The notes under the pieces were generated by a model. The model was not told where the DNA came from and made no database searches. It saw only the letters and a program-made list of their open reading frames with translations. The position numbers and the translations under genes were made by a program. Positions 25,866-37,934 of a DNA stretch of 64,000 nt are shown here, piece by piece. Numbering within the stretch: position 1 is the stretch's first letter; each line of letters begins with the position of its first letter. Source of the stretch: Acanthochromis polyacanthus (taxonomy: Eukaryota > Chordata > Actinopteri > Pomacentridae); contig NC_067118.1 in NCBI RefSeq assembly GCF_021347895.1, forward strand, positions 43,366,755 through 43,430,754, given 5' to 3'.

Positions 25866-27290
25866 TCTGTTTTTGTGGCCCCTGGTCCCTGAATACCCTC
25901 TGGCTTTGTGGCCCCTGGTTCCTGGTGCCCTCTGGCTTTGTGGCCCCTGGTCCCTGGTGCCCTCTGGTTTGTGGCCCCTGGTTCCTGGATGCCCTCTGGT
26001 TTGTCGTCCCTGGTCCCTGGTGCCCTCTGGTTTGTGGCCCCTGGTTCCTGGATGCCCTCTGGTTTGTGGTCCCTGGTGCCTGGATGCCCTCTGGCTTTGT
26101 GGCCCCTGGTTCCTGGATGCCCTCTGGTTTGTGGCCCCTGGTTCCTGGATGCCCTCTGGTTTTGTGGCCCCTGGTTCCTGGATGCCCTCTGGTTTTGTGG
26201 TTCCTGGATGCCCTCTGGTTTGTGGCCCCTGGTTCCTGGATGCCCTATGGTTTGTGGTCCCTGGTTCCTGGATGCCCTCTGGTTTGTGGCCCCTGGTCCC
26301 TGGTGCCCTCTGGTTTGTGGTCCCTGGTTCCTGGATGCCCTCTGGTTTTGTGGCCCCTGGTTCCTGGATGCCCTCTGGTTTTGTGGTTCCTGGATGCCCT
26401 CTGGTTTGTGGCCCCTGGTTCCTGGATGCCCAATGGTTTGTGGCCCCTGGTTCCTGGATGCCCTATGGTTTGTGGTCCCTGGTTCCTGGATGCCCTCTGG
26501 TTTGTGGCCCCTGGTTCCTGGATGCCCTCTGGCTTTGTGGCCCCTGGTCCCTGGTGCCCTCTGGTTTTGTGGCCCCTGGTCCCTGGTGCCCTCTGGCTTT
26601 GTGGCCCCTGGTCCCTGGATGCCCCTCTGGTTTGTGGTCCCTGGTTCCTGGATGCCCTCTGGTTTGTGGTCCCTGGTTCCTGGATGCCCTCTGGTTTTGT
26701 GGTCCCTGGTTCCTGGATGCCCTCTGGCTTTGTGGCCCCTGGTCCCTGGTGCCCTCTGGTTTGTGGCCCCTGGTTCCTGGATGCCCTCTGGTTTGTGGTC
26801 CCTGGTTCCTGGATGCCCTCTGGTTTGTGGTCCCTGGTCCCTGGATGCCCCTCTGGTTTGTGGTCCCTGGTTCCTGGATGCCCTCTGGTTTGTGGTCCCT
26901 GGTTCCTGGATGCCCTCTGGTTTGTGGTCCCTGGTTCCTGGATGCCCTCTGGTTTTGTGGTCCCTGGTTCCTGGATGCCCCTCTGGTTTGTGGTCCCTGG
27001 TTCCTGGATGCCCTCTGGTTTGTGGTCCCTGGTCCCTGGATGCCCCTCTGGTTTGTGGTCCCTGGTTCCTCGATGCCCTCTGGTTTGTGGCCCCTGGTTC
27101 CTGGATGCCCTCTGGTTTGTCGTCCCTGGTCCCTGGATGCCCCTCTGGTTTGTGGTCCCTGGTCCCTGGATGCCCTCTGGTTTGTGGTCCCTGGTTCCTG
27201 GATGCCCTCTGGTTTGTGGTCCCTGGTTCCTGGATGCCCTCTGGTTTTGTGGTCCCTGGTCCCTGGATGCCCTCTGGTTTGTGGTGGATC
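25866..27290 (+). repeat. Minisatellite of about 32 bp (CCTGGATGCCCTCTGG type), stop-free
   Basis: Roughly 44 units of the form GGTTCCTGGATGCCCTCTGG plus TTTGTGGTCCCT. Variants add a T (TTTTGTGG) or a C (GCCCCTCTGG), or drop the GAT part. The canonical unit has no TAA, TAG or TGA on either strand. Because 32 is not a multiple of 3, all three forward frames stay open together for 25925-27307. The translated Leu/Val/Pro/Trp/Gly-rich repeats have no family match I know. There is no signal sequence, splice context or single-frame preference, so a protein is unlikely. Confidence 0.93.
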
Positions 27291-27309
27291 CTGTGGGGCG
27301 ATGTTAGCT

Positions 27310-27830
27310 TGGACTTGATTCCAGCTGGTTAATCAGCTCCACCTGGCTGACATCAGGGATGATTGTCCTGGAGCTGCTCTCCAGCCCTCGTCCTTCTAAC
27401 TGATCCATCTGATTGGTCCCCTACCCTGTCTCTTCATCCAATCAGACGGCAGCAATCACCACAGGAGGCTTAAATCTGCAGCCGACCTCAGTCCTAGTGG
27501 CTGAGGTTTAATGGAAGCAGCTCGCCTTGGTGCATCGTGTCTTTAGTTTTCTGTAGTCATTTAGAAAGGACTACTCATAGCTACTGTGTGTTTTGAGGCC
27601 CTCATTCATTAATTCCTCTTGTCAGAAATGTGAGCGTTGCTGTTGTATCTTTGAGTTTGGCTCAGGGGGTCTAGTTTTCTGATTTTGTTTTAGTTTTGTT
27701 TTTCCAACTCTGTTAGCCTTAGTTTGGTTTTAACTGGTCCTTTGAGTTAGCAACACCCAACAACCAACCAGCTGTTAGTTCCGTCACTGTTTTACCTCAC
27801 CAAGAACAACTGGTTGTTCTTATCTAGGGT
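27310..27830 (+). repeat. Dispersed promoter-like repeat (possible LTR remnant), copy 1
   Basis: Similar in order to 48780-49210: GATGATTGTCCTGG, GATTGGTCC (27411), CCAATCAGAC (27438), GCAGCAATCA, then a TATA-like CTTAAATCTGCAG. Downstream it is T-rich with GTTTGG and GTTAGC phrases. Paired opposite CCAAT boxes plus a TATA position suggest a retroelement promoter or LTR. No primer-binding site or coding part is visible, so the class is uncertain. Confidence 0.5.
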
Positions 27831-28140
27831 CAGCTGGGTTCTAACAGCAGAGTTCAGATTTTACATTTTGTAAGGTGATCAAAGAAAATAAATGAACTCA
27901 AAATCAAACAATAAACCTCAGGTTATAAATCTTTTCGACCAGGAAGTATTGCAGATGTTCCGGTCTGGTCTTTCTTCATGTATTCAGAGGATTTAATCTT
28001 TTACTACTCAAACACATTAAAGTCAGAAAGTTTGAGACAAAACAGGAGGAGTTGCTTTGTGGTGGAACTGTGCTAACAATCTTTGTGTCTACATCTCCTC
28101 GAAACCCATCAGGTAAAAAATACTGCTTTCAAGAGCAGTG
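27831..28140. other. No gene recognised
   Basis: Nothing assignable between the promoter-like repeat and the trinucleotide run. Confidence 0.5.
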
Positions 28141-28141
28141 C

Positions 28142-28175
<34 letters not shown>

Positions 28176-28252
28176 AAGTAGTAGTAGCAGCATTAGTAGT
28201 AGTAGTAGTATTATTAGTAGTAGAAGTAGTAGTAGTATTATTAGTAGTAATA
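28141..28252 (+). repeat. (GTA)n trinucleotide repeat, interrupted
   Basis: About 37 imperfect GTA/TAG units with GAA, GCA and TTA interruptions. Val-rich and Thr-rich frames over it are artefacts. Confidence 0.95.
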
Positions 28253-28732
28253 TCAGGGTGGCACAAAGTGAAACCAGCTGAACGTGTACAAGAGAACAAA
28301 GCGCAGATGTTCAAATGGAAACTAATCTCTGGAGATGAAAACATTTGACCAGCAGATTGGTTTGTATTTGAGTATCTTGTTTAATGAATTTTAGGATTTC
28401 CAGGAAAGTAGAATGAGTTCTGGATGAATAATCTCCAAACATTTTCCTGTTAATTTCTGCTGAAATATGTTCAGAAAAACTGCTAGTTTTCTGTTTCGGT
28501 TTCTTACAGAAACAAAAGAAGTTCTGCTGCTGGTCATAATGCGAGTTTGGCTGTGAGGTAGAACATGTTTAGATTTAATGCCTCTAAAATTTAAAGACCG
28601 TGTACAAATCCTCATTGGAGAACAAAGACTTTTTGACAACAGCTGAATGGCAGGACTATAGAAGAACAACTGGGTCCAGATGTATTCCAGACACAAAGCT
28701 CTGAGTCACACAAACACTGACTGTATGGCTAT
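28253..28732. other. No gene recognised
   Basis: Only a motif-less frame on - (28391-28696). Confidence 0.5.
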
Positions 28733-28920
28733 CTATATGAGGACATTCATTAACATAACACCTTCCTTCATCGTTTATCTAAAGCATCTTTATCCCAAAC
28801 TAAACCTGACCTCACTGTAAGCATGAAACCAACTCTGAACCCTCAAACAACCTTTAAATCAACCAGGAATGTCCTCACTCTGATGGTTAAAACTCTGGTT
28901 CTCACAAAGACACACAAGCA
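28733..28920 (+). repeat. Fold-back dispersed repeat, GAGGACAT type, second copy
   Basis: CTATATGAGGACATTCATTA near the left and AATGTCCTCACTCTGATGG near the right parallel the repeat at 11113-11390. The CCTAACC core is diverged. It ends with ACAAAGACACACAAGC. Confidence 0.6.
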
Positions 28921-31291
28921 CCCCCTGATGACGACATGAGGTGTGATTTTTGGGTTACCATGGCAACGTGTTAAATCACCTCATCACCACGGGGTCCGTC
29001 ATTAACACGAGCCCAAATCACAGAGAACCAGCACACCCTTAAAACGGTCCAACCACACCAGAATCCAATCTGGAATCTATATATCCTGAAGAAATGTGGG
29101 CAGACTTTTATTTTCATCTGATGCCAGCCTCAGCTAAAGATAGAAAAACCTGTTCTGGTTTACAGCAGCACATCAGCTCAGGATGTCCAGCTGGCCAACA
29201 GGAGGCTTTATTAAGGCATCAAACAACAATCTGCAGCTTTTCTCAGGATGTCTTCATGCTTCTGCATTAGTCTGTAAACTTTGCACGATTATAAAATAAG
29301 TCAAATACTTCCTGCCTGGTTCTGCTTTGAACTGTATGGAAGCTATTTTAAGACTGAAACTCATGGAAACACTGCTCCTATTTCAAGCAGAACCTGGTAG
29401 TTTATTCTATTTATGGCGCTAAATTGGGTCAGATATACAAGTTAGTCCACAAATATAATGGAATCATTGCTGCAGCTTCTGTCTCCGTCCGTCCTGTTTG
29501 AGGTTGCAGGTAGTCGGCCAAGTGGACGAAGATTAGAGCGCTCTAAGTAATAGGCTGCTCTGACCAAACAAACTGTCATTTCCCTCTGTTTTGGCTCAGC
29601 TCTTCTCCTCCTTCCACCCCTCTGTTACTTTTCCTCCTTCCACTCCTCCCCTCGTTTTCTGGAGCCAACGTGTCAAAGGGAAAAAACAAAGCTGTTCAAA
29701 CTCTGAGCAGCAAGAAGGGAAGAAAGAAAGAAGGAAAGGTTCAGGAGAGACGTAGAGGAGAGGATGCAATGATTAAATTCAGTCTAAAGTTATAGATCTT
29801 GTTAAAAGAATGGTAGTTCCTGTCAGTGGTGACATCCAGCTGCAAAAGTAAGGAACCTAAAAGTCTATTAACATGAAGCCATCTTTGTGTAACTTCTCAT
29901 TGGTTTGCACTTAAAACCGACTGTTTATTGAACTTCTCTAACATTCTGTATCCATAAGAAACACATCTCATTAAGAATGTAAAAGAATATACTGGAATCT
30001 GCTCTAAACACATCTGAAAAAGTGGATAAGAGCGAACAAAACTCAGGATGTCACGATCTTGTGCAGGAGAACTTCACAGATGTGTTTGTTTCGAATCTCT
30101 AACATGAACGCTACATGATCAGACCATAATGATGCATCACACATGACAGGATATCCAGATTAGTGTTATTATTGGAGCCAGAGGAGCACCACCTGATCTT
30201 AAAGGGAAACAGATGGAAACCCAATGGAGACTTTCTCTAATGCTAACTTGCCTTAGCGCTGAGAAGCAACGAAGGCAGAAGTCTGGATGAGGAAGTGTTG
30301 GGGAGGATGCGGTCAACATGGGTTCTGTATTCTTCCACGAAACCTACAAGTGAGATTTGATCTGAGTTTTAGGATCTGTAGCTAAAGTTTGCCTCAAGAA
30401 CCAGAAAGTTTTCCAGCTGCTTCTGGGCAGCAGATGCTGGTGATATTACTGTGGTGGTACCGATGAGTGTTTGGAGTTCAGGAGATTTCAGACTGACTCT
30501 ATAAACCCGTCACACAGCTAAATAATCTGGGTTGAACACTGGGTCAGATCAGGACCTCAGACCAGACTGATCCAGTCTTTGATGGGAGTAAAGGCCAGAA
30601 ACTCCTGCATTGTAAACCTGGATTTAGAGTTCTCCTACTGAAGATGCATCACGACGGTAAAAACTGCTCTCATCATCGTCTGTTCTGTTCTGTTCTGCAA
30701 CACAGAGAGCAGCAGCCAAGCAAAACATTTCACTTCACACAAACATGATAAACACACTGCTAATCTAATGCATGCTCTAGTTTCCACTATTTCCACTTCC
30801 TTGTTGCATCCCAGCAATGAGTCGGGTCAATAAGACACAGACTTTTAACTACATGTGAGCAGCAATGACAAATCCTAAAGCAGCATCTTAGACCTGATCA
30901 TGAACGTATACAAAGAGAGAACATAAACTTCTGCCATCAGCAACATACAGGACATTTAGGACACATTTGGGACACATTAGATTGAAATGACAGCTTCTAC
31001 ATTCACTGGCAGAACTGAGGCTAACGTTCTAAAAACATCAGCCAAGTCACACACTGTTGTCACGTTCCCTTCAGCTCTTAAAGGATTAACTGCAGCGTTG
31101 TTCTAAATTCATCAGTTTGCTTTCTGTAGTGCAAACATGTGGAACTAGTAGGTCATTCTTCTGTTAACTGGACTTTCCCTCAGAACTTGTGGAGAAACTT
31201 TACCTGCAGTAACACTAATCCCATCTGTCTGTCAAAGAACGCCACTGAATCCAAGTTCTACTAAAGGTGAGATTTGTTTGCGTTTCTCTCA
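28921..31291. other. No gene recognised
   Basis: No coding or RNA gene was seen in this 2.4-kb stretch. A moderately GC-rich, pyrimidine- then purine-rich segment at 29590-29760 is the only compositional change. Confidence 0.5.
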
Positions 31292-31779
31292 GGCCTCGTC
31301 CACACGAAGACGAAACACTGAACAGTTTCAAAAACGATCGCCGTAAAGACGAAGGCGTCTCAGAAATTGTGTGCATCTACACGAATGCACTCGATACACA
31401 TGGAAATGCTGTAAAACACATGCCAGACCTCTAGGGGCGCTGTAACGATATGACGGAAACGGGCGCAAACAGAAGAAAAAAAACTGTGGACATGCGCACT
31501 TGCTACACTGTACTCCGCCATTGTTGTTGTCGTGGCCGCGTGTGGCGCATGCGTGTCAATGAAGATACGAAACTATGATGCAAGTGTTTCTGAAAAGCAG
31601 CGGATCGCCCGTACACACGGAGCTGTGTAAACGGCGTTTCAAAATCTTTCCACTCTGGAACCCGTTTTCAAAAATGATTGTTTACAGACCCCCAAAACGC
31701 CGTCTTCGTGTGGATGATATGCATATTCGGCAAGAAACTTATGCGTTTAGATCTCATTTCGTCTTCGTGTGGACGGGGC
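31292..31779. mobile_element. MITE with TIR GGCCTCGTCCACACGAAGAC
   Basis: The left end GGCCTCGTCCACACGAAGAC and the right end GTCTTCGTGTGGACGGGGC are inverted over about 20 bp. An extra copy of CGTCTTCGTGTGG lies inside at about 31701. The element is 488 bp and richer in CpG than its flanks, suggesting a young insertion. I could not define the target duplication, so the superfamily is open. The long + frame starting at 31575 runs through it by chance. Confidence 0.8.
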
Positions 31780-31959
31780 ATCAGTCTGGCTCAGCAGGTG
31801 TAGATTTCAGGTATACATTTAATGCGGCTTTCTCTTCCGTTACTGAGTTCTACCATTTTCAAAGTCTCCTTCAATACAGCAAACTAAAACAACAACCTCC
31901 CAGCAACAATCTAAGCACTGAAAATGACAAGTTTTCAGAAGGTGATAGTTCTCACCCAA

Positions 31960-32090
31960 ACCCCCCCCATGTGCAAATATTCCATCAAAACTATTTCTGC
32001 AGTTTTTCCGGGTCCCCATCACTGCATCCTGGGCTGAGTGCCGCCTAAAACAGTCCTGATTGGTTTAAAGACACACAAACAAGTCAGCCC
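31960..32090 (+). repeat. Dispersed repeat fragment (GGTCCCCATCACTGCATCCT type)
   Basis: GTGCAAATATTCCATCAAAA, CCCCATCACTGCATCCTGGG and CTGATTGGTTTAAAGACA form an ordered block I recall from common teleost repeats. It is present once here, so the call is weak. Confidence 0.35.
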
Positions 32091-32119
32091 TTACAGCAGA
32101 TCTTTTTTTGGCTTTTCAG

Positions 32120-32455
32120 CATTGAATTATGGTCAATACAATTCAGCTTTTTTAGCAAGAATGTCCAATAAAGACTCTTGGATGTCAAAGTGAAACCACA
32201 TTATCTCCATTTCACTGTTTGTGGGACTAGTAGCCCCAATGGGACTCTTTTAAAGGGGACTGAATTCCTTTTGTTATCACTTATTTTACATTATTTTGTA
32301 GGAATCTGTTTTCACTTTGACAGTCTTTTTTGTAAATTCTTGTCAAAAAAAGCCTAATTTATTTAACAATGATTCAGTGTTTAAAAGCCAAAGCTGTAGC
32401 TAAAAGGGGAAACCTTCCAAAGGATGAATACTTTTAACAGACTGTATTCTGGAAA
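32120..32455 (-). mobile_element. Remnant of a short DNA-transposon-derived repeat
   Basis: Landmarks are GTCAAAGTGAAACCACATTA, TTTTACATTATTTTGTAGGA, TTTTCACTTTGACAGTC and an end GGATGAATACTTTTAACAG. They match a familiar teleost family whose ends read like a Tc1-type inverted repeat. Only one end is recognisable. Confidence 0.4.
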
Positions 32456-34059
32456 ATCCACAGAACAAATTCTTGCTATTTCCTCTGTAAAAATAATGTT
32501 TACAGAAAAGTTTTTACCTTTCAAATGGTTGTATCTAAATCTAGCTTGCATTTAGCCTAAATTTGCTCCCTACTTTGTGTAATGTCAGGATGCATCGTTC
32601 ATCGCTCTCTCCTGAGGGACACCTGGCTGAAACCACAGACTGTGATTCATCTAAAGGCCTTCCAGCAGCGCTGATACGCCTCATACAGCAGATAAATAGG
32701 CACACAGCCCTTCTTTCTGTGTAAATGAAACCACAAGGCTCTTTACGCCAGCACACTGCAGCCAGCTTGGCTAACAGGACGACTCCTGAACACATAAAAT
32801 ATGAAGCCTCCCTCCTGAACCGCAGCACACCCCGTCCAATAACACAACACTACTTCTCCTCATGTGCTACTGCTTAAATCTAAATTGCCATGTTGGCTAA
32901 ATCCCATTTTATATCACTTCCAAGATGAGGCAAGCATTCTGCCTGCAACACTCTGAGAGATAGGAGATGACGTGGAAAAGAAGAGTGGTGGAGCGTCTCT
33001 GTGAGGAAACACATGAGGACTTGTGGAAAGTGAAGCTGAGGGATGGTTCTAAGGCTTGATGAAGACTAAAGTTACTACGGATCAGATTCTGTCAGCGTGT
33101 GATTGATTAATGACGTTTTGGGGACTCGATACAAGCTTCATGTCCACAATTATTTTAAGTAAAGACACAGTTTGTGGCTCAAGGCAGAGTCCTGAAGACG
33201 GATGTGTCTGATTTGTTTCTGGAAAAGTAAAGACTACATGAAGATGAATATTGGGAGACGAGCACACTGCTTTGAATCTCAGCATTCTGAGGTTTTATTT
33301 CACTTCATGCTGCAGATCAGTTACTGATTTATACACTCAACAGAAGCAGAGCATCATTAACATTCTTCTGGAGTTCTTTGACTAACCAGTTTAGTATTTA
33401 CTCTGATCTGAGCTCTACATTCTCCTCTAACTCTTGTAGGAAGTATCCAGACCTGGAGCTTCTAATGGCATCACTGTATTCATCAGCTAGCAGCTAACTT
33501 CTGGAGACATTTGGATGTTTTTCCTGAGCTTGTAGAGTTTTCTTACTGAAAAAGTTGCTTGCTGTGTCCAAAATTGATGCTGATGATGACGGCAGTGAGA
33601 GAACAGAAACACTAAAGCTACTAAACTCCATTTAACTGAGAGGAACTGAACAGTAAAATCTGCAATACAAGTTTCTCTTTCACAAAAAGCAGTTGGTTGA
33701 TCCATCATCCTTTTGGAAATACTGAGTATACCGGCATCACTGTTGGTGTCAGTGTTCAGAAAAGATTACTGCTTATGTCTCAGAAAGTGGTTGTTAATAT
33801 TTTAATCTTGTCTCACGTTGTCTAAACTCAACATGTCTGAGAACAAGGAAGAAAACTAATTTCAATCAACAACTAACTAAAAAAACCCTCAGTAACACTG
33901 ATTCACCTGGTTTATCTGAGGTCATTAAACCAATTTTTGCTTCACTAACTCAGTGGACTTCAGGTAACTTTGGGTTTTGTTTCTGAGTAACAGATGGATT
34001 GGTTCAGCATTGAGGTGAAGACAGTTTAACCAGATGACAAAACTCCTGATCTACCAGCT
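32456..34059. other. No gene recognised
   Basis: Short frames only (32541-32828, 33082-33285, 33487-33708, all -), without splice context or motifs. Confidence 0.5.
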
Positions 34060-34370
34060 GGTCATGAGTGCTTCTAATGGGCTGAAGGTCATCAGAGACG
34101 GGCTGAGGAGCTGGGTGGAGTCTTTCACGTCAGAAGGAACTGAGGTGGTTCATCCTGGGTGCCTTTCTTTGGAGGCTTTTCCAGGGATGTCCACATGGGA
34201 GAAGACGTGGATTCAGAACTCACTGGAGGGACTACATATCTCATCTGGCCTGGGAACACATTAGAAGATTAGAACATGAGAAGAACTGGAAGAGGGACTT
34301 CTGAAATGCCCTGTAGACCTGCTGCCATCAGGACCTGATCACACAGAAAGTAGATGGATGAGATCATCTG
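34060..34370 (+). pseudogene. Rex3/RTE-like LINE 3-prime fragment
   Basis: The ordered blocks AAGGTCATCAGAGACGGGCT, GGAGGCTTTTCCAGGGATGT, CCACATGGGAGAAGACGTGG, CTGGAGGGACTACATATCTC, TGGCCTGGGAACACATTAGA and GACCTGCTGCCATCAGGACC parallel the Rex3 C-terminus and 3-prime end. The 34034-34264 frame is part of it. The expected GGATGG tail is reduced to AGATGGATGAG at about 34349. Confidence 0.7.
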
Positions 34371-35483
34371 ACAAACAAACCAGACCAGCCTCAACAGGAC
34401 CAGAACAATACTGGTCTGCTGGTCAAAGAGGCTGAAGGACCTTCTGTCTCATCTCTGGACTTTCCAGAAACATGATGGTGTCATCACTGTTGCTCCTTTT
34501 AGATTGGGTGGAACTTTGGTAACCAAGAACATGGAGGAGAAGCTTCTACCCTCAAACTGAGTCTTTTTCTGAACCCTCACAGTTTGGTTGCTTAAATTCA
34601 GACAAACAGCAACAGATGATGGAAATGCTGCTAATATTTGGAACCTATTCTGTTAAGGTGTGAGGACGTATTAGTCAGGAATTCAGTAGCAGAATGAAGA
34701 TGATCTCTTGTTCCGTGTGCTTTCCAGAGTTCTCGGTATCAAACTGAAGTCTGTTCCTCGTCTCCTACATCTGTTGACCATTAGTGGATTCTCCCTCTGA
34801 AACTTTCTCCCTCCGTCCTGCTTTCTGTCTCGCTGCACGTCCTTCGGTTTGCTTCAAAGCTCTTCATCCTGTTTGGCGTCTGTGCTTTTACCACTTATCT
34901 CATTTAAATCACTTTTATAGGTGATGTCATATTTAATTAGTCTCTCTTCTCTCTGGTTTCTTATCTCTTGTTTTTTCTTCTGAGCTTCTCCTCCGTCCAA
35001 AACCAAAAGCTGCTGTGATGAATTTCAGACCAGATTTTGATATCTGGCTCAAAGAAATGTTAGAAAATAGCTTAATAACAGTTTTTGAACCACTACAGAG
35101 CAGCCTGACGTATGGAAGCACGCAGAGGATGAAACCGGATACACAAGATGTTGTTTTAACTTCACTTTTCACTTTCTTTCACTTGATAGATTCTTGGCAT
35201 AAACCCAGAAGCTGCTCATTTTCAGGATATCGTGACATACAAGAAGCAGCTCTGCGACCATGTAATGAGTGTGTGCAGCTCCAGTAGCGTGTTAATACTG
35301 CATGTGTGCCGGATGCAGCCTCACATAACCCTAGCATGGCTTCAGTCTGTTAGGATGCTGAAGGAACGCTGCTGTGGTTCACCAGAGCCTGGCTGGACGA
35401 GGTAGGAGGAAAACTGGGAATTTTGAAAAGAGAAATCCTGATGAACGTGATGTAGATGTTCCTGATTTTACCACAAACAATCC
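34371..35483. other. No gene recognised
   Basis: Frames on + (35015-35287) and - (34933-35172) overlap each other and carry no motif. Confidence 0.5.
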
Positions 35484-35615
35484 ATCCATGCGTCCATCCG
35501 TCCATCCATCCATCCATCCATCTATACATCCATCTGTCCATCCATCCATCCATCCATCCAACAATCCATCCATCCATCCATCCGTCCGTCCGTCCATTAT
35601 CCATCCATCCATCCA
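35484..35615 (+). repeat. (TCCA)n tetranucleotide repeat, interrupted
   Basis: About 32 units of TCCA/TCCG with a few broken units. His-Pro-Ser frames are artefacts. Confidence 0.95.
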
Positions 35616-36849
35616 TTCATGGAATTAGTCAAATTGTTCATATAGACTCAAAAATACGAATTCTCTGGGAGCTAACTTTACATATTACCTCTCCGTCTTC
35701 TTACCAAAAACGAGATGTTTGCAATAAAAAAAAGAAAAACCAAAAAAAACATGAATTATTAGAGTTTTCGGCTAAACTGAAGATAGTGTTTCCATGACAA
35801 CAGAAACTGAAATCAAACTGGATCAACGAACAGCTTTATGGTTCTAAATAGTCCATCAGTCTGACTTTACATAGAGGGTCTTTGAGTTTTTCTTCCAAAT
35901 TGACTCGTAACATAGAAATAGCCAATCTGAACTCATTCTGAACCAGTTTCAAGTCATTTTGTGCAGTTTTGGAGGTGTTGAACTGTTTCCATGTAATACT
36001 AAACTGTGCTGTGTGATTATCTTGCTGCCCGGGTCTTTTTCTTGTTTTTATGAAGTTGTTCAGTGATTCAGGACTTTATTTCCACACTAATAGGTGTGTG
36101 AGGATCTGCTCTGAGTCTGCCAGCAGAAACAAGCGGTTTGGCTGCTTAAGCATCCCATAAAGAGGGAAAAAGTATGCTAGCATCTTAGTGTCTTCATGCT
36201 TTTCTGATCTCTTCTTGTATATAAGCAACATGGAGCTCCTACTGTAAGGTGGATGGATGACAGGAAGTGTCCCCCAGATGTCCCACGTGTCCTCGGCAGT
36301 AAAGCCTCCAGCAGGCAGCTAGCAGAGCCCCACAGCGGCTTCATGTGTTTAATGGTGTTTTGCCTTTCAGAGTTGTAAATATGCGGTCGGGGCTTCACCA
36401 AGAGCCGGTTAGAGGAAAAAATGAGAGAGCAAAGTTGTGAATAAGTTTTACACGGGTCAGGAAAGCCACAAACACACGTGTAGAATCTGGCAGCAGTCCA
36501 TGACCACAGGAGTGATGTGGTTCAGAGGAGATCTCAGGAGGATCCACTCCTTTACTGCTCCTCAGAAACATCCTCATTCACTTTATCCTCCTTCTGCTGC
36601 TTCTTCCTCACAAATCATTCAATTTATTTCCACTTCATGGTTCTCATTTTTTTTTCCTTTCTCTTAATCTTTTTTTTCCCCGTTCTGACTGATGACGGAT
36701 CAACTTTCCATCCTCCCTGACCTTTATCTTCTTCTCTCATTTCCTTTTTCTTCTGAAAGAGTTGGTAAAATGAAATAAATCTAAATGAAACGGCAGCCCG
36801 TCTTCGTTGTGGTTAATTATTTTTGCCTCTTGCATTTCTCCGTGTGCAG
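35616..36849. other. No gene recognised; would be intron if the next feature is an exon
   Basis: Pyrimidine-rich from about 36570 to 36760. Nothing coding was recognised. Confidence 0.45.
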
Positions 36850-37072
36850 CTTCTGGCCTCTCGATCCATCAGATGGGAAACGGATCAGACCAGAAGATCT
36901 GCTGAGAGCCATCGTACCTGAAGCTGGACAAACCAACCACACCTGCAACTATCATCTGTCTGGGAAACAAGACGGAAACACCTCAGAGCTCATGTGTGAT
37001 CCAGTTAAAGAATACCTCTCTGATTCTGAGACTTCCTCGCTGGCTTTACTTGGACAGAGACGTGTTTTGAAG
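36850..37072 (+). CDS. Candidate internal exon of an unidentified protein
   Basis: A pyrimidine-rich run ending GTGTGCAG immediately precedes position 36850, and the block ends TTGAAG followed by GTAAAT, a good donor. The 223 bases hold one base of a split codon plus 74 codons with no stop. Codon choice (CTG, CTC, ATC, ACC, AAC) looks coding. The translation starts FWPLDPSDGKRIRPEDLLRA. It has two N-glycosylation sequons (N29-H-T, N43-T-S) and two cysteines (32, 49), so an extracellular or lumenal segment is possible; there is no membrane helix. It ends in phase 0. I do not recognise the family, and no partner exon was found in the window. It could be a chance frame; comparison with other fish would decide. 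Confidence 0.4.
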
Positions 37073-37883
37073 GTAAATCCCATTAAGACAATGGAACGTG
37101 GTTCTGCTGCATTAGGAGGTTAAATGGATCCATAGGGGTGAAATTCAGGGAAAAGACAGAATCAGATCTTCCACTTGGCTCTGTCTCAGATTTACTGACC
37201 TGGAGGAGGAACAACTGTTGAGTTACATCACAGATTTTTTTTAATAATTGAGACTGGACAGACATTTATCTCTTTAAACAGGCCAGTCACCACAGTGCAG
37301 CAACTTTATTACACTTTACATTTATTTTCTTAGAACAATGCACATTTTATACTGTTTCTAGTCCTGTTAACATTTTTAGGACATCTTTTTCTACTCATGT
37401 CCATCTTTATAGTGTTTGTGCTGCTTTGACTTTGAATGGGAGAAACTCTGACAGCAGCAGTTTCAATAAAATATATCTGGTCTGTCATTTTATTATCTCA
37501 CCTCAAGGATGTAAGGCTCAGGTTATTTACTTACTTCCACTAAAGGTTTTCCACATTTATTTGGCCAACTATGGCTGCATAAGAAGTCATCTGGATCAGA
37601 TGACTGGATCAGTTCATGATGAGAATCAGGACGGTGGTTCATTCTGTCACATATGCTGACATGAAACTCACAACTGTACAGTGAAGCAGGATTTGTGGTT
37701 AACTTCAGGTTTAATCCTGACTTTTCAGGACATTTGGTCACTTCTTTCCAGACTTCATCGTCCAGGTAGCTGAAGTTTGTCTAGAATGACTCTAAAACGT
37801 CTGAGGCTACTTCAGATTTGTCCAGATCAGATCATTGTCCGGATCATTTTCTCAATGAATCGATGAAAAGATTCACAGTGAAG
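37073..37883. other. No gene recognised
   Basis: Downstream of the candidate exon; no second exon was recognised. Confidence 0.45.
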
Positions 37884-37934
37884 ATGCTGCCAGCAGTTGG
37901 ATTACGTTCATTTTGTCGTTGTATACTATACAAT

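Noticed and set aside
25822..27332. Frames of 498, 474 and 460 codons over the minisatellite of about 32 bp
   Set aside because: All three forward frames are open because of the unit sequence. The same peptide appears in each, which argues against a protein.
31575..32048. 157-codon frame
   Set aside because: It runs from inside a MITE across its end into another repeat, so it cannot be a host gene.
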